Positions 1 to 10,215 of a stretch of DNA of 36,597 nucleotides are shown piece after piece. The notes below the pieces were generated by a model. The model ran no database searches, was not told the origin of the DNA, and worked only from the letters and a program-made list of their open reading frames with translations. The first letter of the stretch is position 1. Every line of letters starts with the position of its first letter. This stretch comes from Deltaproteobacteria bacterium (GTDB taxonomy: Bacteria > Desulfobacterota > WTBG01 > JAGOGO01), in assembly GCA_016935335.1 (NCBI GenBank), contig JAFGRE010000221.1:1-36597 (forward strand), read 5' to 3'. Position numbers and translations under genes: made by a program.

Positions 1-360
1 GATCCACCCCCCCAAAAATTGAGACAGCCGGGGCACCGAGAATCCATCCCATTCAACCCGCTCCGCTGAAAATTCGCGCCGGATCTCTTCATAAAGCTCA
101 GGGGAGATCCTCTCATCCGCTTCAATGTAAAGGATCCATGGGTTCCGGGCAGCAGCAACCACGAAGCTTACCTGGTCATAAAACCCCGTCCATTCCCGTT
201 CAAAAACGCGGTCGGTATATTCCTTACAGATGGAAACGGTCCCGTCTTCACTAAAAGCGTCCACTACCACAATCTCATCCGCCCATTTGACCGATTCCAG
301 GCAATCACGGATGTTCTTTTCCTCATTGCGCACTATGATGCATGCTGATATCCGCTCCAT
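1..360 (-). CDS. Glycosyltransferase family 2 (3'-truncated at window edge)
   Basis: Own reverse-strand translation from ATG at 360: MERISACIIVRNEEKNIRDCLESVKWADEIVVVDAFSEDGTVSICKEYTDRVFEREWTGFYDQVSFVVAARNPWILYIEADERISPELYEEI...; open to position 1. GT2 hallmarks: NEE.NI..CL.S, DEIVVVD..S.D.T, (I)EADE. Not in the ORF track because it has no stop inside the window. Confidence 0.9.
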   Translation of the reverse strand, partial: MERISACIIVRNEEKNIRDCLESVKWADEIVVVDAFSEDGTVSICKEYTDRVFEREWTGFYDQVSFVVAAARNPWILYIEADERISPELYEEIRREFSAERVEWDGFSVPRLSQFLGGWI

Positions 361-459
361 ATCGAAAAAAACCTCAAAAAAATTGATTACGGTTCCAACA
401 GGCTCTTACTCAGGGCGGCAGGGGGCGAAAACCATTCCCCCCGATGGGAGACACGGCCC

Positions 460-1581
460 CTAACCTCTTCCGCCACCCCGCTTCTCAGCAATCAAACGTC
501 GATAGACCGCAAGGTTGCCCTCCACCATAGCAGTATCACTGAACTTTTCCTCAACCTTCAAGCGGCCTTGTTTCCCCATGGCCTTTGCCTGATCCTGATG
601 ATCCAGCATATGGATAATACCTGTTGCTAACGATTCAGCATCTTCCCGGGGAACAAGATACCCGTTTTTCTCGTGCGTTATAATTTCAGGAATGCCGCCC
701 GCGGTGGTTGCCACAACCGGAAGTTCCAATGCCAAGGCATCCAGGATGCTGGAGTTAAGGCCCTCTTCCACGCTGGGGGCCACCACCAGATCAAAAACAT
801 TGAAAAAAGAGCCTGCGTCATTTCGATAGCCCGTAAAAATAACCGTGCGCTCCAGATCCAATTCCTTTACCAGGGCCCGAAGCTGCGATTCCAGCCTTCC
901 CGTGCCCAGGATAAAGAGCCGAATTTCGGGGTAGCGTTTTACCACCGTCGCCATGGCCTGGATCAACCACTTCTGCCCCTTATTTTCCTCCAAGAAGCCA
1001 ACATTACCGAGAACAGGGGCACCAGAAGGCACAGAGAATTCCCGGAGAACATAATCACCACTCATCCCCCGGAACCGGTGCATATCCACCCCACTATAAA
1101 CCACGGCGATCTTCTCCGAGGGGAAGCCATCTTCAACCAATACTCCCTTCACTCTCTCAGATATGGCGATGATCTGATCCGTCCCTTTCATATACTTGTA
1201 ACGATTCATACCCAAAAAATTGTGCCGAAAGATACTGAACTCGACCCGTCGGGTAAGAACACTGATCGGCCGCTGCCTCATAAGGCAGAATGCCGCCATG
1301 ACCAGGGAAAGGGCGTGGGCGCTATGGGAATGAATGATCTCGTACTTTTCCCGGCGCATGAGGCGAGCGATTTTAACGGCCGCCACCACGTCGACCTCAC
1401 CCCTCATGCGGAGAGGAAATATATCGATCCCTTGTTGAACGGCGCGATCATGAAGACCGCCGGAGGATTGGCAGATCAGATGAGCAGTATGTCCGCGTTT
1501 CTTTAACCCTGCAATAAGATAGAGCAGTTGTTGCTCACCGCCTCGCCATGTCGATTCGGTGCTGAGGTGGACGATTTTCAT
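460..1581 (-). CDS. Glycosyltransferase family 4 (GT-B)
   Basis: ORF 460..1611; likely start at the internal Met (MKIVHLSTESTWRGGEQQLLYLIAGL). C-terminal GT4 motif VAPSVEEGLNSSILDALALELPVVATTAGGIPEII. Confidence 0.9.
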   Translation of the reverse strand: MKIVHLSTESTWRGGEQQLLYLIAGLKKRGHTAHLICQSSGGLHDRAVQQGIDIFPLRMRGEVDVVAAVKIARLMRREKYEIIHSHSAHALSLVMAAFCLMRQRPISVLTRRVEFSIFRHNFLGMNRYKYMKGTDQIIAISERVKGVLVEDGFPSEKIAVVYSGVDMHRFRGMSGDYVLREFSVPSGAPVLGNVGFLEENKGQKWLIQAMATVVKRYPEIRLFILGTGRLESQLRALVKELDLERTVIFTGYRNDAGSFFNVFDLVVAPSVEEGLNSSILDALALELPVVATTAGGIPEIITHEKNGYLVPREDAESLATGIIHMLDHQDQAKAMGKQGRLKVEEKFSDTAMVEGNLAVYRRLIAEKRGGGRG

Positions 1582-1630
1582 TCCCATTTTCACTCTCGCA
1601 TCCGGGCACAATTCCCGGGCAACGCCCGCT

Positions 1631-2788
1631 TCACTTCCTCACCATTCTCCGTTTCATCGAGATCACCTGATGGTACACTTCCAGGGTCCGGCGCGTATTC
1701 CCCTCTATGGTGAATGGACGCACCGATTCAACCGCTTTCATTCTCACTGCTTCCCGGCGCTCGGCGGAAAGGAAAACGAAAATCCCTTCCACCAACTCTT
1801 TACTGTTGGAAGGATCGGAAACGACAACGCCCGTTTCCCCTGGTTTTATAATCTCCGCAGCCCCGTTTTCCGAGGTGGTGATCACAGGGATACCACAGGC
1901 CAATGCTTCCAGACAAACATTTGAAAACGGGTCATAGGCGGTGGGAAGCACCAACAAATCTCCCATACCGTAAAAGTGAGCGATGATATCAGTTTCGCCG
2001 CTGAAAAGCAACCGCTCACCAACGCCGAGCTGATCGGCACGGCGGCGGTAACGGGAGCTATTTCCCCTCCCCACCACCACCAGCTTTATATCTTCCCGTT
2101 TCTCCCGTAGGAACGGCAAGGCCTCTATCAGGCGACCGAGTCCCTTGCGACGAAAATTTCCGGCCACAAAAAGAATCACCACTGCATTTTCCGCAATCCG
2201 CAATTTCTGGCGAAGAGCGAGATTGTGCTTCCGGCGCAGGCCGGGATGAAAGGCAGCATGATCGACACCATTATAGATGACGGATATTTTCTCCTCCGGC
2301 ACCTTGAAGTACTGAGAAGCCTGGCGTCTGCAAAGATGAGAATTGCAGATGATCATCCGATAATTGGCGGGACTAAACGTCTGTTTTTCAAGATATAAAA
2401 TCACCTGTTGCCGCGGAGTAACTGTTTTGCACCAGCGAGACAACGGATGGGGCGACTGAATCCTCAACCAATGGCGGTGAATCCCGTCTCCCATACGGTA
2501 GACATCCTGGGGATATGTCTGAGACAGACTATGCGTGATGTCGAACCGTTGCCGGGAGAGCAGCTTTCGACACATATGGGCGAAGGACAGATTTTTAAGG
2601 GAAGAAAAAAGAGTAAGAGCCGGGACGTTGTGGAAGATGATACCCGGATGAGCATTTTTTTCCCACCGATGAGCAAATACATGGACATCATGTCCCAGAT
2701 TTGCCAGTCCTTCGCTCAGGTTAACGGCATAGCGCTCCCCTCCTCCCCGGGATGTAAAAAAGTCCTTGCGAATTATAGCGATTTTCAT
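1631..2788 (-). CDS. Glycosyltransferase family 4, WaaG/RfaG-like (LPS core type)
   Basis: MKIAIIRKDFFTSRGGGERYAVNLSEGLANLGHDVHVFAHRW...; EALACGIPVITTSENGAAEII. WaaG-like N-terminus is from recognition only. Confidence 0.85.
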   Translation of the reverse strand: MKIAIIRKDFFTSRGGGERYAVNLSEGLANLGHDVHVFAHRWEKNAHPGIIFHNVPALTLFSSLKNLSFAHMCRKLLSRQRFDITHSLSQTYPQDVYRMGDGIHRHWLRIQSPHPLSRWCKTVTPRQQVILYLEKQTFSPANYRMIICNSHLCRRQASQYFKVPEEKISVIYNGVDHAAFHPGLRRKHNLALRQKLRIAENAVVILFVAGNFRRKGLGRLIEALPFLREKREDIKLVVVGRGNSSRYRRRADQLGVGERLLFSGETDIIAHFYGMGDLLVLPTAYDPFSNVCLEALACGIPVITTSENGAAEIIKPGETGVVVSDPSNSKELVEGIFVFLSAERREAVRMKAVESVRPFTIEGNTRRTLEVYHQVISMKRRMVRK

Positions 2789-3139
2789 CTGTCAATTCCC
2801 TGAGCCCCGAACTGTTGGCCGAAGAATCAAAGGACCTGAAAGTTTTTTACGATACCACATCAGGGGAAATTTCTCTATTGTTTTGCCCTTCCCGATACAA
2901 TCGCCCCCATGATAAGGAAGCCCGCACCCGGCGCGGAAGCAGTATCCGGTTTTTGCCGGCGGATCACTGCCGCGACGAGCCCTCAATCGGTCATAATCAT
3001 GGGTCTACCGGTCTTGCGCCGGTCAAGCCACCCTTTGATGCTGGGCGAGCAGAGAAACCCTCTTGCAACAAAGCCGCACGGTTGCCGGTGCTCCTGACAC
3101 CGCCATCGGAATCCCATCATCCCTAACCTCTTCATATAG

Positions 3140-3168
3140 TTGCAGAATTTTTAAAACTCTGATATAGT
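3140..3168 (+). promoter_or_regulatory. Putative sigma-70 promoter upstream of FAH-family gene
   Basis: TTGCAG (3140-3145), 17-nt spacer, TATAGT (3163-3168). Confidence 0.5.
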
Positions 3169-3306
3169 GCAACCTGTTCTCTTATATAATCACCCTCGTG
3201 TCAATGATACTCTGTTAATAATATCAGGAATTGCACGTGGGTAAGGCCTGCGGCGTCCGGATCGTCGTCTTTTTCTGCACGCGCTGCTCCCTCGCAAGGA
3301 ACTTGT

Positions 3307-4023
3307 ATGATAACGCTTCCCATCAAAAACCGAAACACGTCGTACGTGATCCAGCCCTCTAAAGTCATTGCCCTGGGGCTCAACTATCGGGATCATATTG
3401 CCGAAAGCGGCTCGTTGGATATAAAAGGTCTTTCTGCGGACATCCCTACGGAACCCATCCTCTTTACCAAAACCCCCAACTGTCTGATCGGACCGGACGA
3501 GCCGATTGTCTTGCCTCAATTCGTCCACACCTACGGTTTTACCGAGATACGAAATGACTATGAGGCTGAACTGGCCTTTATCGTCAAAGACCGCTGCAAA
3601 CATATCTCCGCAACGGCCGCCATGGATCACATCCTGGGCTTTACCTGCTTTAATGACGTAAGCCAACGCAACATTCAGAGGCTGGATACCTCAGGATGGT
3701 TCCGGGCAAAGTCGTTTGATACCTTTGGCCCCATCGGCCCGAGCATTACCTTGCCGGAAGATCTCGGTGATCCTCAAAATCTGACTATTCGGTGCCGCCT
3801 TAATGGAACCGTGGTACAAGAGTCCAATACCCGGTACATGATCTTCGGCGTCCCTCAAATCCTTTCCTTTATCTCAAAACAGTTTACATTGCTGTCCGGT
3901 GATGTCATTGTAACCGGGACCCCCAGCGGCGTCGGTCCCTTGGAACACGGAGACGTCGTGGAGGTTGAAATTGAAAACATCGGGGTGTTGCGTAATCCTG
4001 TAATCGATGAATCGCTCCGGTAA
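3307..4023 (+). CDS. Fumarylacetoacetate hydrolase (FAH) family protein
   Basis: ALGLNYRDHIAESG, EPILFTKTPNCLIGPDEPIVLP, NDYEAELAFIVKD, GDVIVTGTPSGVGPL are classic FAH-superfamily motifs; SD AAGGA upstream. Confidence 0.92.
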   Translation: MITLPIKNRNTSYVIQPSKVIALGLNYRDHIAESGSLDIKGLSADIPTEPILFTKTPNCLIGPDEPIVLPQFVHTYGFTEIRNDYEAELAFIVKDRCKHISATAAMDHILGFTCFNDVSQRNIQRLDTSGWFRAKSFDTFGPIGPSITLPEDLGDPQNLTIRCRLNGTVVQESNTRYMIFGVPQILSFISKQFTLLSGDVIVTGTPSGVGPLEHGDVVEVEIENIGVLRNPVIDESLR

Positions 4024-4119
4024 ACATTCTTTGGTTCCAATCATTATGTTGAATGGATGCCCATCCACGGTTGTCCCTGGAAATGATGACCCGATAGAGC
4101 ATTACAAGGGAGACTACCC

Positions 4120-6039
4120 ATGAAAGTACGGTACGATATCAGCCTCTTCACTGACTATGATATCTTCCTGTTCAAGCAGGGAAATCATTCCCGGTTCTAC
4201 GAAAAGTGCGGATCCCATCCTATGACCACGGACGGCGGTAAAGGAACTTTCTTTGCCGTCTGGGCGCCCAACGCCAAGCAGGTGGCGGTTGTGGGCGATT
4301 TCAACGCCTGGACTCCGGAATCTCACACGCTACGACCACGGGATGACGAGTCAGGTGTTTGGGAAGGATTCATCCCCGGCATTGCCGAAGGCACTGTCTA
4401 CAAGTATCATATCATCTCATCGCATCATGATTATCGGGTCATGAAGGGAGATCCCTTCGCCTTCTACTGGGAGACCCCGCCCAAAACCGCGTCGGTCGTC
4501 TGGAACCATGACTATGAATGGTCGGACAGCGAATGGATGACGAACCGACACCAGTCCAACGCTCTGGATGCGCCGATGTCAATTTATGAGGTTCACCTCG
4601 GTTCTTGGAGACGCGTGGCGGAGGATACGGGAAACCGGCCTCTCTCGTATCGCGAATTGGCGCAGCAACTGTCTGAGTACGTTTCCGAGATGGGATTTAC
4701 CCATGTAGAATTCTTACCGATCATGGAGCATCCCTTTTACGGGTCCTGGGGCTATCAAACGGTAGGATATTTTGCGCCTACCAGTCGCTACGGGACCCCG
4801 CAGGACTTTATGTATCTTATCGATCGGCTGCATCAACACGGCATCGGGGTGATTTTGGACTGGGTACCTTCCCACTTCCCCAGTGACGAACATGGCCTTA
4901 GCTATTTTGACGGAACCTACCTTTACGAACATGCTGATCCCCAGAAAGGCTTCCACCCCGAATGGCAAAGCTACATCTTTAATCATGGCAGGCATGAGGT
5001 GCAGACATTTCTCATAAGCAGTGCCCTGTTCTGGCTTGAGCGATACCATGCCGATGGTCTGAGAGTCGACGCGGTAGCATCGATGCTTTACCTTGATTAT
5101 GCCCGAAAAGATGGTGAGTGGATTCCGAACAAGTACGGAGGGAACGAAAACATTGAGGCAATAAATTTCATAAGATCGTTGAATGAAGCGGTTTACGCCC
5201 ACCATCCTCACACCCAGACATTTGCGGAAGAGTCTACGGCATGGCCAATGGTTTCACGCCCGACCTATGTCGGCGGACTCGGGTTCGGCATGAAATGGAA
5301 CATGGGATGGATGCACGATACGCTCGATTATTTCTCTAAAGAGCCCATTCATCGAAAGTACCATCACAACCAGTTGACTTTCAGCATCTGGTACGCCTTT
5401 TTCGAAAACTTTCTCCTCCCGCTTTCTCACGACGAAGTCGTTCATGGAAAGAGGTCGCTTATCGCTAAAATGCCCGGGGATGACTGGCAAAAATTCGCCA
5501 CCGTGAGACTTCTGTTTGGATATCTTTATGCTCATCCGGGAAAGAAGCTCTTATTTATGGGCGGTGAGTTTGCCCAGTGGGGAGAATGGTATCATGAAGA
5601 AAGTCTGGATTGGCACCTCCTCGAATACGCTCCTCATCAGGGCGTACGGAAATGGGTCAGGGATTTGAATCATCTCTATAAAAACGAACGAGCTCTGTAT
5701 CGATTCGATTTCGAAAACAGAGGGTTCGAATGGGTAGATTGCCATGATTGGGAAGGAAGTATTATCAGCTTTCTGAGAGAGGGTGATGATCATGACGATA
5801 CGATGCTGGTTGTGTGCAACTTTACACCGGTTCCCCGATACCGTTACCGAATCGGCGTTCCCCGGGAAGGGACGTGGTGGGAAGTGCTCAATAGCGACGC
5901 AGCAGAATATGGCGGCAGCGGCTGTGGTAATGGGGGAAGGGCGGAGGCGGAGACAATCCCCTCATACGGCAGACCATTTTCGCTTTCTATAACCCTTCCG
6001 CCACTGGGAATTCTCTTGTTCAGACACGAGAACCCCTGA
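4120..6039 (+). CDS. glgB: 1,4-alpha-glucan branching enzyme (GH13)
   Basis: AVWAPNAKQVAVVGDFNAW, DWVPSHFPSDEHGL, DGLRVDAVASMLYLDY, FAEESTAWP, SHDEVVHGKRSL. Confidence 0.97.
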   Translation: MKVRYDISLFTDYDIFLFKQGNHSRFYEKCGSHPMTTDGGKGTFFAVWAPNAKQVAVVGDFNAWTPESHTLRPRDDESGVWEGFIPGIAEGTVYKYHIISSHHDYRVMKGDPFAFYWETPPKTASVVWNHDYEWSDSEWMTNRHQSNALDAPMSIYEVHLGSWRRVAEDTGNRPLSYRELAQQLSEYVSEMGFTHVEFLPIMEHPFYGSWGYQTVGYFAPTSRYGTPQDFMYLIDRLHQHGIGVILDWVPSHFPSDEHGLSYFDGTYLYEHADPQKGFHPEWQSYIFNHGRHEVQTFLISSALFWLERYHADGLRVDAVASMLYLDYARKDGEWIPNKYGGNENIEAINFIRSLNEAVYAHHPHTQTFAEESTAWPMVSRPTYVGGLGFGMKWNMGWMHDTLDYFSKEPIHRKYHHNQLTFSIWYAFFENFLLPLSHDEVVHGKRSLIAKMPGDDWQKFATVRLLFGYLYAHPGKKLLFMGGEFAQWGEWYHEESLDWHLLEYAPHQGVRKWVRDLNHLYKNERALYRFDFENRGFEWVDCHDWEGSIISFLREGDDHDDTMLVVCNFTPVPRYRYRIGVPREGTWWEVLNSDAAEYGGSGCGNGGRAEAETIPSYGRPFSLSITLPPLGILLFRHENP

Positions 6040-6069
6040 CTTTATTCGTCATTATTTTTTTCTTATTTT

Positions 6070-7146
6070 TTGACATCGCCGGTGAAAAAGAAGAATACCC
6101 CCCTTATCACATCAAAACCAAATGCCCGCAAGGTTGTTCAATACCTTACGAAGAAAAAGGAAGTCTTGTCTCCCTTACTAATCCTTACTCATGACTACCC
6201 GGACCCCGATGCACTGGCAAGCTCCTTTGCCCTCTATTATCTGGCGGGGCATCACTTCAACATCACCTGCCGGATCGTTTACGGCGGTGTCATCGGACGA
6301 ACCGAGAACAGGGAGATGGTCAGAATTCTTCGGATGCCCCTTCACAAGTTTAAAGCTGCTGATCTAAAGCGCTATGCCAATATAGCCCTTGTCGATACCC
6401 AGCCCGCCTTCGAAAACAACCCTTTCCCTAAGGAGCGGCGGGCTACAATCGTCATTGACCAACACATGTCCCTTGACAACCCTGATGCGGAACTGGCCAT
6501 TATCGACAACGAATGCGGAGCCACGTCGGTCATTCTCGCGCAAGCCCTCTTGTCGCTCAGGATTCAAATCCCGCAAAGAGTTGCAACGGCGCTCGCCTAT
6601 GGGATTATTACAGATACCCTTAACCTTGGTCGCGCAAAACGACCGGACATTATTAAAACCTATCTGAACATCCTCTCTTTTTGCGACATGCGGGCTTTAT
6701 CCCGCATTCAGAACCCCTCCCGGTCGCTCAACTTTTTTGCCACCCTCAAACAGGCCATAAAGAACGCCATGATTTGTAACAAACTCGTCATCTCCCATCT
6801 CGGAGATGTCGAATACACTGATTTGGTCTCTCAAACCGCGGATTTCTTGTTGACCTATGACAGCATGCGGTGGTCCCTTTGCACCGGGAGGTACTACGGG
6901 AAACTACACGTTTCCCTGCGGGGCAGAGACCCCTCGACCGTGGCGTCTCCTATTCTACGGAGTGTATTTGACAATCCCCAGGATGCCGGCGGTCATGATA
7001 ATATCGCCGGAGGGAGCTTTGACGTTGGGAAGGAAGCCCCTGAAGCACGGTGGCGAGAGGCTGAAAATGCCGTCGTCCAGCGGCTCATCGAACGGTTAGC
7101 CATTTCTTCACGACGCAAGTTTCTTTTCCCATTTCAAGACCATTGA
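6070..7146 (+). CDS. DHH/DHHA1 family phosphoesterase (NrnA/RecJ-like)
   Basis: LTHDYPDPDALASSFAL, VIDQHMS (DHH-type motif), C-terminal GGHDNIAGGSF (DHHA1). TTG start at 6070. Confidence 0.85.
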   Translation: MTSPVKKKNTPLITSKPNARKVVQYLTKKKEVLSPLLILTHDYPDPDALASSFALYYLAGHHFNITCRIVYGGVIGRTENREMVRILRMPLHKFKAADLKRYANIALVDTQPAFENNPFPKERRATIVIDQHMSLDNPDAELAIIDNECGATSVILAQALLSLRIQIPQRVATALAYGIITDTLNLGRAKRPDIIKTYLNILSFCDMRALSRIQNPSRSLNFFATLKQAIKNAMICNKLVISHLGDVEYTDLVSQTADFLLTYDSMRWSLCTGRYYGKLHVSLRGRDPSTVASPILRSVFDNPQDAGGHDNIAGGSFDVGKEAPEARWREAENAVVQRLIERLAISSRRKFLFPFQDH

Positions 7147-7290
7147 GGAATGATGCGCCGTTCGCATCGTTGCGGCGGTGGGAACGTGCCGGTACCAGGG
7201 CCGGAACCACTATTCCATGAGGTCAAAAAAAGACGCCCGCCTGGAATCATCCGGGGCAGTCTGCGAAGCACCACCAATCAGGACAACGCG

Positions 7291-7794
7291 ATGAAAAACC
7301 TTGAGTTCACTATCAGGATTGCAGAAACAGAAGATGCCGAGAAAATTTATCACCTTCTCTATGACGTTGGAGATGAAGATGTCTACATTATGACCGAACC
7401 GGGAGAGAGAACCATCGAGGACATTAGGACGTTGATTCGCGAGCAGTCGACAAATCGAAACCTGATTTTAGTGGTCGAGAGCTATGGTGACGTTGTTGGT
7501 GTTGCTGGTTTTGTAGGCGGCCGGTTCAGCAAAATCTGTCATGTCGTTGAAATCGGTATGGCGATCGACAAAGATTTCAGGGATTCCGGGTTGGGATCCA
7601 TCCTTCTGAGAGAAGGCATCGCCTGGGCCCGCAAAAAAGGATTCCGCCGGTTGGAACTGGGCGTTTTCTCGACAAATCAGCGGGCCTTGTCCCTGTATAA
7701 AAAATTCGGCTTTCAGGAAGAAGGGGTGCGAAGAAACCGTTACCGGGTTGAGGGAACATGGGTTGACGAAATCCTCATGGCGAAATTTCTGTAA
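7291..7794 (+). CDS. GNAT family N-acetyltransferase
   Basis: ORF 7150..7794; start at 7291 (MKNLEFTIRIAETEDAEKIYHLLYDV) is more likely. VVEIGMAIDKDFRDSGLGSILLREGIAWARKKGFRRLELGVFSTNQRALSLYKKFGFQEEGV. Confidence 0.9.
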   Translation: MKNLEFTIRIAETEDAEKIYHLLYDVGDEDVYIMTEPGERTIEDIRTLIREQSTNRNLILVVESYGDVVGVAGFVGGRFSKICHVVEIGMAIDKDFRDSGLGSILLREGIAWARKKGFRRLELGVFSTNQRALSLYKKFGFQEEGVRRNRYRVEGTWVDEILMAKFL

Positions 7795-8092
7795 GGCCCC
7801 TCAGATTTCGGTAGTTCCAGGGCGGATCAGAATTGTGCTTTTCCTCAGCCTCAGCCGGCTCTTCCCGCTTGTGTTCCTGACAATGTTTATCGCACGTTAA
7901 TGACGACTTTCATCGGCCACCCCGTGGTTTTTGCGGTTACCCTTCATCTTCCACCACCGAAAGCCTGACAGTCTCTTCTACCATCCCATCGAACCGCTGG
8001 TGCTCCGGGAACCGCGTTGCCTCGGTCAGATTCGTTCTCTTCGGGGAACTCGAAGAGAGTCCGCCCTCCGGAATGGCTTCGTCCTGAGTAAA

Positions 8093-8121
8093 TTGACCGG
8101 AATAGTAATCTGTGATACGCT
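8093..8121 (+). promoter_or_regulatory. Putative sigma-70 promoter for the hem genes
   Basis: TTGACC (8093-8098), 17-nt spacer, TACGCT (8116-8121). Confidence 0.35.
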
Positions 8122-8226
8122 GTCAGGACAAAAGTCTAATAATTTCAGGGCAAAAATTTATTACCCCCTGTCTGAATACCGCTGATGCGGAACATCGCAT
8201 CGCCGCACCAAAAGAGAGAGAAGATC

Positions 8227-9258
8227 ATGATCGAGAACTCGGTTTTTTTGAAAGCCTGCCGAAAAGAAGTCACCGAATACACACCCATATGGCTTATGCG
8301 GCAGGCCGGCCGTTATATGAAGGAATATCGCGCCATCAGAAAAAAGGTGGATTTTCTCACCATGTGCAAGACTCCCGAATTAGCCGCCGAAGTTACCTTG
8401 CAACCCATTGAGAAACTGGGAGTCGACGCCGCCATCATTTTTGCCGATATTTTGCTTCCTCTCGAGCCGATGGGAATAACATTGGAATTTACCAAAGGGG
8501 AGGGTCCGGTTATTCATAACCCAATCAGGAATGAAAGCGATATCAATCAGCTACGATCTATCGAACCGGAGGAAGACGTGCCCTTTGTTCTGGAAACCGT
8601 GGAAAAAGTTCGCAAAGAGCTGGATGGTAAAATTCCGCTCATCGGATTTTCGGGAAGCCCCTTTACTCTCGCCAGCTATATGATTGAGGGCGGCCACTCC
8701 CGCAATTTCGTTAAGACCAAGCAATTAATGTATCATTATAGCCGCTCTTGGCATCACCTTATGGAGAAACTGGCTGAGACGGTCACCGCTTATCTTAATG
8801 CTCAAATCAAGGCGGGAGTTCAGGCGGTTCAACTCTTCGACACCTGGGTCGGCTGTCTGAGTCCGCAGGATTATGCGGAGTTTGTCTTACCCCACTCTCG
8901 ATCTATTTTCAAACAACTGGAAAAGGGAATTCCGGCGATACACTTCGCTGCCGACTCATCGTCGCTGCTTGGGCTCATGCAAAAAGCGGGGGGTGATGTC
9001 ATCGGCATTGATTGGCGCATTGATCTGGCGGTTGCCTGGGAGCGTCTGGGATCCGCTGTCGGAATCCAGGGTAACCTGGATCCGGCGATGCTCTTCGCCC
9101 CCCTCCCGGTCATGAAAGACAGGGTGAGAGGCATTCTTGAATCCGCAGCCAATCGTCCCGGGCATATATTCAATTTAGGTCACGGCATCCTGCCCCAAAC
9201 GCCAGTGGAACATGCAAAAGCACTGGTTGAAACTGTCCATGAACTCAGTAGACGATAA
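8227..9258 (+). CDS. hemE: Uroporphyrinogen decarboxylase
   Basis: ORF 8185..9258; start at 8227 (MIENSVFLKACRKEVTEYTPIWLMRQAGRYMKEYR) after an AAGAGAGAGAAG SD. GFSGSPFTLASYMIEGG; FNLGHGILPQTPVEHAK. Confidence 0.97.
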   Translation: MIENSVFLKACRKEVTEYTPIWLMRQAGRYMKEYRAIRKKVDFLTMCKTPELAAEVTLQPIEKLGVDAAIIFADILLPLEPMGITLEFTKGEGPVIHNPIRNESDINQLRSIEPEEDVPFVLETVEKVRKELDGKIPLIGFSGSPFTLASYMIEGGHSRNFVKTKQLMYHYSRSWHHLMEKLAETVTAYLNAQIKAGVQAVQLFDTWVGCLSPQDYAEFVLPHSRSIFKQLEKGIPAIHFAADSSSLLGLMQKAGGDVIGIDWRIDLAVAWERLGSAVGIQGNLDPAMLFAPLPVMKDRVRGILESAANRPGHIFNLGHGILPQTPVEHAKALVETVHELSRR

Positions 9259-10215
9259 ATGCAGCGCATCTCCTTCTCAGATCGCCATAGTGGAATTCTG
9301 CTTCTCGCTTTTGGAGGTCCTTCCTGCTTAGACGATGTCGAACCTTTCCTGAGACATATATTTGCCGATCGGGTGCTCCCTTCATCATTTATTGATGCAA
9401 TACGCCAACGGTATCGGCGAATCGGAGGAAGGTCACCGCTTCCCGAGATTACGCGCAGGCAGGCTCTTGCGCTTCAAGAGAGCCTCTTTGAAGCGGGCAG
9501 AAGAATAAACGTCTTCATCGGCATGAGACACTGGAAACCGTCAATTGAGGCCGCGTTCCGGTTACTGGAGGCGAACGATATTCAAAGAGTCTTTTGCCTC
9601 ATCATGGCCCCCTTTTCATCAGCAGCCGCAGTTGGGGCTTATCATGATGCCGTCCACGAAGCGAAAAGGAATCTGAAGAAAAAGATGGATATCTCTTTTG
9701 TGACCGGCTGGTACACCACCCCCTATTATCTGGACGCCGTGGCCGAGCGGATAAGGGAAGGGCTGGTGAACTTCCCCTCCCCTCGGCACCCAAACGTCCG
9801 GCTTCTCTTTACCGCGCACAGTCTCCCTTTGTCCGCTCTCACAGAAGATCCGTACACTACCCAAATTACGTCCACAATCGCCGGAGTAACGGACCGGCTA
9901 AAAGACTACTCATGGCACCTTGCCTTTCAAAGCCAAGGCAAAGGGTGCGGACCGTGGCTTTCCCCCCGCCCGGAAGAGGTCCTTGCCGATCTTGCCCGCG
10001 AGGGAGTAAAGGAGATCTTGGCAGTTCCCCTCGGATTCGTCGCCGACCATCTGGAAACCTTGTATGACCTTGATATTTCTCTCAAGGAGAGGGCTGCCGA
10101 ACTCGGTCTGCAGCTGCAACGATCTCCGGCCTTAAACGAAAGCCCAAAATTCATCACGGCCCTTACGGATGCTGTTTTACGGTCTTTAGCCGAGGAGGAG
10201 CAAACAGCGTCATGA
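9259..10215 (+). CDS. hemH: Ferrochelatase
   Basis: ILLLAFGGPSCLDDVEPFL, YRRIGGRSPLPEITRRQA, FTAHSLP, VPLGFVADHLETLYDLDI. Start abuts the hemE stop (TAA|ATG). Confidence 0.94.
   Translation: MQRISFSDRHSGILLLAFGGPSCLDDVEPFLRHIFADRVLPSSFIDAIRQRYRRIGGRSPLPEITRRQALALQESLFEAGRRINVFIGMRHWKPSIEAAFRLLEANDIQRVFCLIMAPFSSAAAVGAYHDAVHEAKRNLKKKMDISFVTGWYTTPYYLDAVAERIREGLVNFPSPRHPNVRLLFTAHSLPLSALTEDPYTTQITSTIAGVTDRLKDYSWHLAFQSQGKGCGPWLSPRPEEVLADLAREGVKEILAVPLGFVADHLETLYDLDISLKERAAELGLQLQRSPALNESPKFITALTDAVLRSLAEEEQTAS

Noticed and set aside
673-1506. 277-aa plus-strand ORF
   Set aside because: Lies entirely antisense to a clear GT4 gene; sequence is His/Arg-rich shadow translation with no motif.
4714-5211. 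165-aa minus-strand ORF within glgB
   Set aside because: Antisense shadow of the highly conserved GH13 catalytic region.
7795-7940. Minus-strand reading ...KSSLTCDKHCQEHKREEPAEAEEKHNSDPPWNYRNLRGLTEISP*
   Set aside because: No start codon or SD in frame (upstream TGA); too short to call a gene or pseudogene without a homology hit.
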